From: Penium margaritaceum
Taxonomy: Eukaryota > Streptophyta > Zygnematophyceae > Desmidiales > Peniaceae
DNA length: 59,332 bases
Reading direction: 5' to 3'
NCBI GenBank assembly: GCA_023375785.1
Contig: SZWC01016160.1
Span: forward strand, 1 to 59,332
Part shown: positions 45,179 through 55,377 of the stretch, piece by piece
Numbering within the stretch: the stretch's first letter is position 1
Layout of the letters: every line of letters begins with the position of its first letter
Position numbers and translations under genes: made by a program
Notes under the pieces: generated by a model
The model's database searches: none
The model's input: the letters and a program-made list of their open reading frames with translations, nothing else
Told to the model about the DNA's origin: nothing

Positions 45179-45590
45179 ATGGAAGTTAGTGCGTTTGTTG
45201 CTTCTGAATGTGATCAGCCGTGCTGCAGTTTCCTGGAAATGTGTGGTTTCTTTCATGTCTCAATGTACACAGTTGAAGACGTGTACGTCCGTGAAGAGAA
45301 AGTTCGTGGCAATGTGTCAGAGTTACGAATGTCGCTGTGTGGTTTCCTGGAAATTTGTGCATTATTTCATGCCTTGATGTACACAGTTGAATATGTGTAC
45401 GTTGTTGACGGTAAAGTACGTGGAAATGAGACAGAGCTACGAATGCCGTTTTGTGATTTCCTGGAAATTTGTGGATTGTTTCATGTCTCGTTGTACACAG
45501 TTGGAGACGTGTACGTTCTAAAAGGGAAAGTACGTGGAAATGTGGCAGAGCTACGAATGTCCTAGTGTGATTTACCAGGAATGTTCTGTA
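45179..45590 (+). repeat. 114-bp minisatellite with open frame (38-residue repeats)
   Basis: TTTCCTGGAAAT recurs at about 45229, 45343 and 45457, a period of 114 bases, with a partial fourth unit at about 45571. The period is a multiple of three, so a frame of 128 codons (45179-45565) stays open. It encodes three copies of a 38-residue unit (FLEICGLFHVSLYTVGDVYV type). Whether it is translated is unknown: there is no clear promoter, and a TAG ends it inside the last unit. It could be a repeat protein or simply a satellite. Confidence 0.7.
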
Positions 45591-45689
45591 GCATGCACAC
45601 GGATCATGTTCATTGATGTAACAGTGTATGTATTATGTATGACTAACCATAAATGGGTGGAATTCGCAGAAAATGAGTCGGGAAACGGC

Positions 45690-48600
45690 AAAGGGCAAGA
45701 GTAGAGGGCGCAACTCTTGTCCGTGAGGAGCGCTGTGCTCCAAACGATCACCCATCTGAGCAGCCTACATCACCGTAGAGGGTTTCTGAGATTGCAAAGT
45801 TTGACGAGGGGTACGAGGACGACCAACTGGCAATAGTGCTTAAAGCTAAACCTCAAGTATGCAAAAACCGCAGAACGATATCGGCACAATTGGATGGAGG
45901 GGCTTCACACAGCTTCGTGAGCGATGAAATGGTTCTCAAACTGGGTTTGCAGACCAAACCAGGGGTGTTTGAACGGAAAACCGTTGATGAGAGATTGGAA
46001 ATACGGAGACTCCGAGAACCACTATGACTATAAGTGGGAGATCTATGAAATGTAACGGTCTGGAGGTCTTGTCCAATGAGCGATCACAAATCATCCTCGG
46101 ACGAGATTTCCTGTACCGGCACAATCCGTAGGTTGACTGGAACAACGGCGACGTCTATGTGGAAATCGATGGTGCCAAATGATAACTTCCACATGCGGGA
46201 AGGAAGACGAAAGTGAAAGTAGCTGATGTGGAAGTAGTAGAGGAAGCCAAGAAGCAACAACCTGTGCAGCCGATACCGCTCAATGTGGCCACGCACTGCA
46301 TACAACGAGGACCTCATGTGTGTCTCATACATCTCGAGCCAATGGAGGACGTGGAATTAGCAGCAGCTGACTCATCATCGGCCTCGTCAGCCTCATCGGC
46401 ATCAGCAAAATTTGTGATGGTACCTAAAGAGTTTGCACCACTCATCCAGGAGTTTGCGAACGTCTTCCCCGACGATCTCTCAAGAACCTTACCTCCTCAA
46501 CGAGACATCGACCATTGTACCAAACTAAAGCCGGGCAGCAAAGCTACAATTTGAGGGACCTATCGGATGAGCAATCATGAGCTGACAGAGCTAAAAAAGC
46601 AACTCGACGAGATGCTCGGTTAGGGTTGCATCCACCCATCTACGTCACCATACGCCGCACTTGTACCATTTGTAAGAAAAAAAACTGGTGGGATACGGAT
46701 GTGAATGCACTGCCGGGCGTTGAACGACGCTAACATCAAGCACCGCTACCCTCTTCCCTGAGCTAACGAGATTTTTTACGAACTCCGAGGGGCTCGAATC
46801 CTCAGCAAAAATGACTTTCACAGCAGTTATCACCAGATACGCATAGCAGACGCAGACATTGAGAAGACGGTGTTCAAAAATCTTTATGGCATTTCGAATT
46901 CACGGTGGTGCTGTTCGGACTAACAAATGCCCCAACAATGTTTATGGCGACAATGAACAACATCTTTTGACCATAATTCGACAATTTTATCATGGTGTAC
47001 CAAAAAAACATGGTGGTGTACAGCCGCACCCCGGAGGAGCACGATCGACATCTTTGAGAAGTCCTCGTAGTTTTACAAAGGGATTTTTTTTGGAAAACTC
47101 TCAAAGTGTGACTCCGGACGCCATTCGATCGAGTTCTTCGGCCACGTCATCAACGGTGGGATGATCACAATGGATCCGAAAAAGTGGGAGCAGTCATTGT
47201 TTGGCCAATGCTGACCAACGTTCAAGAAATTTAAGTTTTTTCTCGGCGTGCAATCACTAGTGGTGATTCGTACGGGATTTTGCCCGGGTGTCAGTGCCTC
47301 TTTCCGACCTTACTCGGAAAGAAAATGAGTGGCGGTTGGGAGACAACGAACAAGAAGCGTTCACTACTATGTGGAACGCTCTGACCTTCGAGCCAGCCCT
47401 GCGATTAGCCAATCCAACGATCGCCTATGTCATGGCTACGGATGCGTCAGACTGGGCCATCGGCACACTCTTATTGTAAGAACACTACAACGACGGGCAA
47501 CCGGTCGCCTACATGTCTAAAAAACTACGAGGACCAGAACTCAACTATGCCAAGCACGAGAAAGAATTGCTGCCGGTCGTGCACGCATTCAAGATATGTT
47601 GGTGCTACCTGGAGTGTCACCGACGCATCGTGCGCACCAACCACTGTGCGTTAAAACATTGGAAGATGCTGCCAAACCTCAGTCGACGTCAAACCCGATG
47701 GATGGAGTTCTTTGAATCCAGATTTGACGATATCAAGTACCGGCCAGGAAAAATCAACTCGGCAGACGCACTCAGCCGCCAACCACATTCAATAGCTGAG
47801 GTGGCAACGCTACAGCTACAGCGAGACCCATACGTTGAGCGACTGTTTGCACGAGGCTAAGACTAGCACGGCGGGTACGACAAGGCAAAATTCTGGTAGG
47901 ATGCACCCTATTAGTGACAACGGATCACTTGCCAAGTGGCCGTCTCCCCAAACGACAAACTTCATCGTATGTTGCTTGAAGAATGCCACGACACAAGACT
48001 AAGTGGACACTTTGGAGAGGACAAGACACTAAAGAAGTCGGCAAAAAACTTATTAGTAGGATAAGATTCAATTCGCAGTGGCCAACGTCTGCAAAACCTG
48101 TGACACATGTCAGCGATAGAAATCCCATCACATGCGGCCACCCGGACTTCTGCAACCCCTCCCTATTCCAAAGGAACTGTGGGCTGACATCTCCATGGAC
48201 TTTGTTACAGGATTGCCGGTCACACCCGAGGGATACGACGCAATCCTCTTGGTTGTCGACAGGTTTTCCAGAATGTCCCACTTCATTCCAACAACCACCA
48301 TCGTCACCTCCAAGGGAACATCATGGCTCTTTCTAAACAACATCGTGCGGCTGCATGGTGTACCAAGAACCATCAGAAGCGACAGAGACGGTCAATATAC
48401 TGGCTGTTTTGGTACGAACTGATAGCTCGCTACGGCAGCAGAATTCAACTTTCCACGACGTTTCATCTTCAAACCGACAGTCAAGCCGAGCGGACAAACC
48501 AGACGCTCGAACAACTTATCTCAACACTATGCCAACCTCGCAGGACGGATTGGGCACAAAAACTCCCCAGAGCCAAAATCACATATAGTTGAGCAGTTTC

Positions 48601-49270
48601 CTCCGCAACTGATCAAACTCTTTTCTAAGTGGTGTATGGCAAACTTCCCGCCACACCAACCGGACTCCAAAGTGTCTGCAGTCGATGTTCAACGCCGAGA
48701 CTTTACCACCATCTAGAAGGAACCACGACAAACCCTCACAAAGACACACGCATCGATGAAGCGAGCAGCCGACCAACATCGTAGTGCTGATTTGTTCACC
48801 GCTGGCGACGAAGTCCTTCTCACCTCGGCGAACCTCAAACTCCGCGGAGCCGACTCTTCAAAGCTCAAACCCTGATGGTTGGGACCATTTGACATCGAGC
48901 GCATGCAAACCCATGTGATTACGAGATACAAACTCCCCGACACTATGCACGTTCATCCGGTGTTCCATGTCAGCAGACTCAAGCACTACTGAGACCTCGG
49001 ATAGAACTTCCCTAGCAGGGATGTCCCTCCCTCGCCTCCTGTTCAAGCGGACGAAGACATAGAGCCTGTCATTGAGGACATCCTCGGCCATCGATAATGA
49101 GGCAAGACAAAATATTATCTCGTCAAGTGGCACGGCTACGACACTGCGCATAACTGCTGGGAACGCTATGACAACCTCCGAGACGTCGATCATCTCATCG
49201 ACGCTTGTAACCGCTGTCTCTGGGCCACATCTGTATGCGCGCCAGGACGTCAAGACTAAAAGGGGGGAAT
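45690..49270 (+). pseudogene. Ty3/gypsy chromovirus polyprotein remnant
   Basis: In order: a retropepsin remnant (AQLDGGASHSFVSDEM, 45880; DSGA changed to DGGA), RT (PGSKATI*GTYRMSNHELTEL, STSPYAALVPFVRKKTGG, GARILSKNDFHSSYHQIRI), and RNase H (YVMATDASDWAIGTLLL; LNYAKHEKELLPVVHAFK). The integrase follows (ISMDFVTGLPVTPEGYDAIL; DRDGQYT; QTDSQAERTNQTLEQL), and a C-terminal chromodomain (KYYLVKWHGYDTAHNCWERY, near 49110). RT before integrase identifies gypsy, and the chromodomain identifies the chromovirus branch. Many stops and frameshifts are present. The YLDD box reads YQKN, so the RT is dead. The 5' LTR and gag are absent. Confidence 0.9.
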
Positions 49271-49820
49271 TGTTACATACCAAACATACACGATTCCCTA
49301 GTATTTCCGAGTAGGAATTTCTTTCATAACACAAATATCCCATCATGCCGCGAAACCATGATATTCACTCCAATGGACGATGGCAAACAGGGCAATTGCC
49401 CTTGTCTTGAATCTTCCTAAACCTTCCGACATCTTTGACCACTCTCGTGAATCTAGGATAGAAGTATCACGACCTTTCAATTGAAACCCAGACACACAGA
49501 GAGGAATCTGGATTGATAAAGATGCATCTTGCATCTTCACCGTCCATTCTCGAAGACCCCCAACTTCTCGAGAGACCTTCACAAATCCGACCACTCATGA
49601 CATACCTCTGCACGTGTCGCTCGACAATCAAAGCAACGACCCCTACCATTCATCATTTGTAACTTGACACTTGTATATATATGTTCGATCATTTTAACAT
49701 TCGTCATCGAAGTACACTTATCCCAAATTATAAACTGTTGAAGTGTCTCAAAATCTAAATCGTGTTCTGCCTCACAACTTCTACCTGTTCACTATCTTCA
49801 CTTCGTTCGGCATAACACCT
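49271..49820 (+). repeat. 3' LTR of the chromovirus (right edge approximate)
   Basis: AAAAGGGGGGAAT is followed by TGTTACATACC, a polypurine tract and LTR start. A TATATATATG box lies at 49674-49683. The start matches the fragment near 38037. The right end is not fixed by a partner. To 50024 the DNA is AT-rich with nothing recognisable. Confidence 0.65.
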
Positions 49821-50024
49821 CCCTCCTTTTCACATGAGAATAAGATGGTCAAAATAGATGACTCTGTTATGAAAAAATCAAATTTTTGTACGAGGTTCGA
49901 TGTCATGTTTTTCACACGTTCACACGTTACGTGTGCATGAAGGAATCAGACGTTGAGAAATTTGAGATTAAATATAAACCTTAGTTAGCCTTTTGTTTAA
50001 GAATGATGTACAATTTACTATCAC

Positions 50025-50662
50025 TGTTGTGATGTGAGTTGTTACCGTCTATTTGTACAACTTACTGTGACCACTTGGCTGTGTCCATGCTCGTGCAGAT
50101 CCCTCATGCAGGCCCTACTGGCGCCGGAGCACCGACGGGTGGTAACTCCATCCACCTGCAGCTGCTAGACGGCTACCACGACATCCCGGGTGCTTGCTGG
50201 GGTGCTCTGCAGGGTTTCTCCATGCGCTAGAGTTTTCTCGGTGGACGGGCTCTCGAGCTCGATTTGCATGTTTTACATTGTCTGTCCATCGATTGATGCC
50301 GGACTTGTGCATTTGAATTCGTAGCGTTCTGCTCAAGATTCTACATCTCTAGGTTCAGACGGTGTTGCGTTTGGATGCATGTACGCAGAGTTACGGCCAA
50401 AGTAGTGATTTTGAGCCGGATTCAGGACAAATTGACACTGCCGCGTGTGTGACCCGCTATGTGCCGCGGTAGGTATTTATGCTGTGTGCTTGTGAGTTGT
50501 CATCTCTCTATGCTAAGCTATTGGAGCTATGAGACTGTGTGCGTCTCCCTAGCCTGATCCTTGCTGTTTCTTACACCTCCTTGCTTGGTAGTGCGCCAGC
50601 TCACTAGAAAGTGTCACCACGTCAGCAGCAGCAAGGTCAGGAAGATTCCGAGTAATTTCTCA
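50025..50662 (+). repeat. 5' LTR of copia-7
   Basis: 638 bp, starts TGTTGTGATGTGAG and ends TAATTTCTCA. A TATA-like GGTATTTATGC lies at about 50471, followed by the likely RNA start and R region. Confidence 0.88.
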
Positions 50663-50674
50663 TGGTATCAGAAC
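50663..50674 (+). other. Primer-binding site of copia-7
   Basis: TGGTATCAGAAC directly after the LTR, one base from the initiator tRNA-Met site TGGTATCAGAGC. Confidence 0.85.
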
Positions 50675-51550
50675 AGCGAGACCACTCTTGCTGAGTTGCA
50701 CCGCAGAGACGCAGCACCGGGAGCACCAGTGAGAGTCACCGCCGCCACCACGTCCCAAGACCCGTTGTTGCGGACATTACCAGCAGCATCGTCACCATGC
50801 AATCGCCACACCGTAGCAAGAGGAGCTGCGGCAGTGACGAGCTCCATCAGCCACGCCAGTCAGCAACAGCAGCGCCGGGTGGAAGCAGCAGCCATGTCTC
50901 ACTGCTAGCCTGTACACACAATAAAAAGCGGTAGTAGCTCGCAGCAACAGCTTGCGGCGGCTGCTGCGAGTAGTGGTAGCTTGCAGCGGTGACAGCAGCT
51001 TGCAGCAACAGCAACAAAGCAGCAGCAATGAAAGCAACAACATTGTAGCTGCTACAGAAACAGCAACAATAACGACAGTAGCGGCACTGCAGCAGTGGCA
51101 ATGGCTACAGTAGCATAGCAGAAGTTGTGGCGGACGCAGAAGCAGCAGAGCCGCCGTAGCAGTAGTTGCGGGCTTGCGTGGCATTGCTACAGCATAGCAG
51201 TGCTGTGTAGCTGCGCAGAAATTGTGCAGCACTACGCAAGCCTGCGTGGTACTATGCAGGCTCGTGCAGCCCCTGCGCAGTCGTGAGGAGGGGGCAACGA
51301 GGTCACCCCCCACCAGTCACGCGGAGTTCGCGTTACCTCCCCAAAAAAACCGCAGGCATAAAATACGCCAGCGTGAAAAAATGCTATTTTTTTGCTAGCG
51401 TAAAAAACGCTGACGTCATCATTGGCTGTGCTTACGTCAGCAATTTCGGGGTCAAAACGTCGTTCTTTTTAATGTTTCAATTCCTTGAGAAACGCTGTTA
51501 GTTTCTAGTTCGGAGCATTTTCTACGTTTGGCCCCATACTAAGCATTGCG
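50675..51550 (+). promoter_or_regulatory. 5' leader of copia-7 with CAG-rich domain and hairpin
   Basis: 50700-51130 is rich in CAG/GCA triplets, though less pure than in copia-1. At 51409-51441, GCTGACGT and ACGTCAGC form an inverted repeat with a 17-nt loop, 110 bases before the gag ATG. It uses the same TGACGTCA core as the hairpin upstream of copia-1 gag. Just before it, two direct repeats of the type AGCGTRAAAAA occur (51370-51408). No coding signal. Confidence 0.65.
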
Positions 51551-53100
51551 ATGGTGCCGGTCCGTGACAAGGGCAAAGGGCTTGTTGACCCCTCCTCTTC
51601 CTCCTCTTCGGGCGTTTTGAGTCCACGGTTGCAGTCCCTCGCGATCGACGAGCTTTGTCGGTCGCAGGACGAGGTGCGCCGGCAGCAGCAGCGGCAGTCC
51701 GACGCATTGCAGGAGATCACGAAGTTACTACGAGGTCATTCGGGAGCCTCACAGCAGCCACCTGGAGGATCTACTGGAGTTGCACCATCTTCTCAGCAGT
51801 CTATACCCTACACAACGCCGCGGTCTCAGCACCACTCATCACAGGTTGACACCTGGGATGAGGAGGAGATAAAGGATGACTCACGTGAACACGAGCTTCG
51901 TGTGCTTGAGGAGCGCATCCCTGAGTTAGGACTTGGGTCGCAACCTCTCACTCTGCCACATTCTCGCCGTCACGATCAACCACCTCGTTCCGCAGAGTTC
52001 ACTTTTGGTGGTGTTTCCCTCACTGGTGGGATCCCCATTCCCCGTCCACCGTCTCCCGAGCCTGAGGTCACCCTCCCCACGGAGCGGCAACCCAAGGAAT
52101 TTGAGTCACCTCCACTCCGTTACGACAGTGACGAGGGCTTTGATTGCTAGGAGACCTTATTTCAGGTGTGGGTCGATTATGAGGGTGTCTGGCCGTACTA
52201 CCATAGCCAGTACCAGACCCGCGATGCTCATCAGGTCTAGTCAGCAGCGAGATCGATGCATGGTCTCCCTTACGCCATGCCGTAGGACACTGTGGTCGAC
52301 TTCTGGCCCTTCCTCAGTGAGACCGGGAGCAGATCCACGTCAGGGCTGGGAGCTGGCTCTGACACTTCTCGCTGCGGAGACCCATGCCACGAGGGCTGCC
52401 CGACAACGTGAGTTTCACTCCCTCCGTCAGGATCCCACAGAACTTGCAGCTGACTACTGGAGGCGCGCGACTTGGGACCGGTGGCGGGACGCAGTTGTGG
52501 GCACTCGACACCATCATGATGGGGGTGCATTTGGATCACGTGAATCTCTTTACGGGCTTCAACCGTGTGGCTCTATCTGATTTGTCGGAGTCACTACAGC
52601 TGCCTCCTTGGACCCATCGCTACTTCATCCAGACCACATTGGCTCATGAGGCTTCCATCGCCCATCAGCAGAGTCCACTTGTTGCAGCAGTGACTACGAC
52701 CCCTCCTACGCCTCTATTCTAGCTCACTAGTCCCACCTCCACTCCTTCTTCCTAATCCTCTACCTCCAACGGCCACACTCAAGGCGTTGGAGCAGCCACA
52801 CAGGGGAAGAATGAGAAAAGCGACGCAGGAAGGGACAGCAGTAGCAGCAGCTGACGAGTAGTGGTAGTGGATGTTCTGTCCACTACTACAATTGTGAAGG
52901 CGCTCACCGCTACACGGAATGTGAGCAGTCCCTTGACTGGACTCGGATCATGCACGGCCTTCAGGCGGTGCATACGCAGTGGATTTACTCGAGTGACACA
53001 CACACCGGGCACGCCGGGACCACGAATGTAGCAGACGCATCCGTTTCACCAGGCAGCAGCGGTGATGTGGACCCTCGGGATTGTACGATCGCGGAGCTTC
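51551..53100 (+). pseudogene. copia-7 gag
   Basis: Starts at ATG 51551 (MVPVRDKGKGLVDPSSSSSS). A helical segment (RSQDEVRRQQQRQSDALQEI), a Pro-rich PRPPSPEP segment, the capsid and a zinc knuckle (near 52890, beginning YYNC where copia-3 has CYNC) follow. The first 199 codons are open to TAG at 52148-52150, where copia-3 has TGG. Further TAGs lie where copia-3 has CAG or CAC. A frameshift near 52360 splits the capsid. Confidence 0.85.
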
Positions 53101-53105
53101 ATTAG

Positions 53106-54600
53106 TTGCTCGTGCTTCGTACTCAGGGAGGTTCGAGTGTGATGTCACAGCCGAGTGGTCCCGAGACCGCTTGTCTTACTGCGTCTGTTGCCCGTGATGA
53201 TGCTTGTGGTAGGGCTCAGTTGGCTTGTGATGAGGATGGACCTGACAGTACCCACTGGCTTGACGAGTCACAGATCCGTGCTGTTCGTTGTTGTCCTGAG
53301 TCTTCTGCTGAGCGTCCAGCAGAGGCAGAGTGTTCTGTAGCATGCTACATAGTGTCGACGACTGGTTGTGAGCCAAGTGGCACCTGGATTATTGACTCTG
53401 GCGCCACCCATTACATGACTTGTCGTCGTAGTGACTTCGTCGTGCTCGGTCCCATTGCATGTGTTCAGTCCGTTCGCACGGGGTCTGGTCAGTTGTTGTG
53501 TGTGTAGGGAGTTGGGGTTGTGTGGTTTGATGGTCCGACTGGCCCCTTGTTTATTTCTGATGTGCTCTTTGTCCCTGCTCTTGAGCTCAGCCTGCTCTCT
53601 GTTCGTGCATGCACCAGGATGGATCTCACTATTGAGCACTCTGCTGACTCTGCCATAGTGACTGCTCTTGACACACCCGCCAACGTGTTTGGTGCCTCTA
53701 TTGTTGATGACCTGTATCGTGTTTCTCATTACATTTCCTCTATTTCTTCTCCATCTATCTCTTCTGTGCATGTGTTTGTCACTGGTGTTCTCTCCCCTGA
53801 GCACCAACGCTTGTTACATCGTCGCCTCTGCCATGTGAGCTCGGACACTGTGTCCAAGCTCATTCGAACTCAGCCAGCCCTCGGTTGATGCAGCTTCTTT
53901 TGAGAAGCCGCCCAAGACCGACTGTCTTTTTTGCGCCCAGGGTAAGATGCATCGCTGCTCTTATGCTGACTCCTCCTCCCAGGCACTGCGCCCACTAGAG
54001 TTGGTCCACTCGGACCTTCTCGATCCTCTCCCACTCGAGTCTCTCTGAGATAGGGGTCGATGTGTTCTCACCCTGACCGATGACTTCACCCGGATGCGGT
54101 AGGTCTACAGCCTCCACTATAAGAGTGATGCACGTTGGCGGTCCGCTTGTGGCTTGTGATGGCTGAGTGTCAGTCTCGTTGCACCCTGCACACGTTCCGC
54201 TCGGGTTGTGGTGGCGAGTTCCTAGGCAAGATGGATGCCTACTTTGTCGAGCACGGTATCTTTCACCAGCTTTCCATCCCTACTATAGTAGAATGGTGTG
54301 TCTGAACGTTGGAACCGCACCATGGAGGATGCAGTTCATGCTATGCAGTCAGACTATGGTCTAGAGGAGTCCTTTGCCTTTGAGGGCTTCTCTTACGTGA
54401 CGTGGGTCCGGAACCGCTTGCCGTTTGGTCCACTTCCAGACCATGTCACGCCGTACGAGTTGTGGTTTGGCCATTGTGCTGATCTCCATCTCGCCCGTGT
54501 TTGGGGATCCCTCGCTTGTGTCTGGTACACCGAGAACGAGCAGGGGTCCAAGGTCTCACCTTGAGGACGCATGTGTACCTTCCTCGGCATCTCCCCGTGG
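53106..54600 (+). pseudogene. copia-7 protease and integrase
   Basis: Protease with intact active site WIIDSGATHYMT (near 53390), interrupted by TAG at 53505-53507 (LLCV*GVGVV; copia-3 has CAG there). FISDVLFVPALELSLL and the pre-integrase zinc region follow (53520-53888). A small deletion at about 53885 shifts the frame. In the integrase core the conserved QQNG is written TAG TAG AAT GGT (54286-54297), followed by VSERWNRTMEDAVHAM. The end (54298-54564) is open. Confidence 0.85.
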
Positions 54601-55281
54601 TCAAAGGCCTGGCGCTTTTGGGACCCTGCTCGCCATCGCATTGTTGAGTCTCGAGATGCTCTCTTCTTTGAGGCAATCACCTACCGCAACTTGTCCAGCA
54701 TTCTGTCGCTGGCCGTCGACCACGTTCCTACTTGTGTGGCCTCCCTGCGGATGGAGGAGTCTATTCCTGTGAATGGGTCCGTCCGGGCCTCCTCACTTGT
54801 GGTCCGGTCTCCGGCTCCTGACGATCCGGCCATCGTGGCTGTGGGTCCAGTAGCCTCATCAATTCCCTCTGGCACACGTGGTGCCGTGCCGGCGTCAGAC
54901 CCTTCTGGCACACCTGATCCCGTGCCTGTGTCGGTCCCCTCTGACACACCTGATCCCGTGCCTGTGTCGGTCCCCTCTGACACACCTGATCCCGTGCCGG
55001 TGTCAGATCCCTCTAGCACACCTGATCCCGTGCCGGTGTCAGACCCCTCCGGCACACCCGATCCCGTGCTAGTGTCACTCCCCTCTACCACACCTGATCC
55101 CGTACGAGCGTCAGTGCCCTCTAGCACACCTGATACCGTGCCAGTGTCATTCCACTCTGTCACATCCACTCTCGTGCATGCACCTACGTCCCCTACGCCT
55201 CTGGCTCAGAAACCTTCCCCGCAGCCTGAGGTGAGCGCCTCAGCATCGGGCTACTCCCGCGAGCCCGGTGGTCGTCTTTGA
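54600..55281 (+). pseudogene. copia-7 integrase C-terminus and 12-residue-repeat linker
   Basis: An open frame of 236 codons (54571-55281) starts with the usual copia SKAWRFWDPARHRIVESRDA segment. It then has about eight 12-residue units of TPDPVPVSVPSD type (54890-55150, DNA period 36). It ends at TGA in the GGRL*PLASRAQ position, a stop shared with copia-3. Confidence 0.85.
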
Positions 55282-55377
55282 CCATTGGCCTCTAGGGCTC
55301 AACAGACTGGTGACTGAGCGCCCAAGCGCCCGACTCGTAGTGCTCAGAGTGGCGAGCTTGGCACGAAGGCCCTTAGC

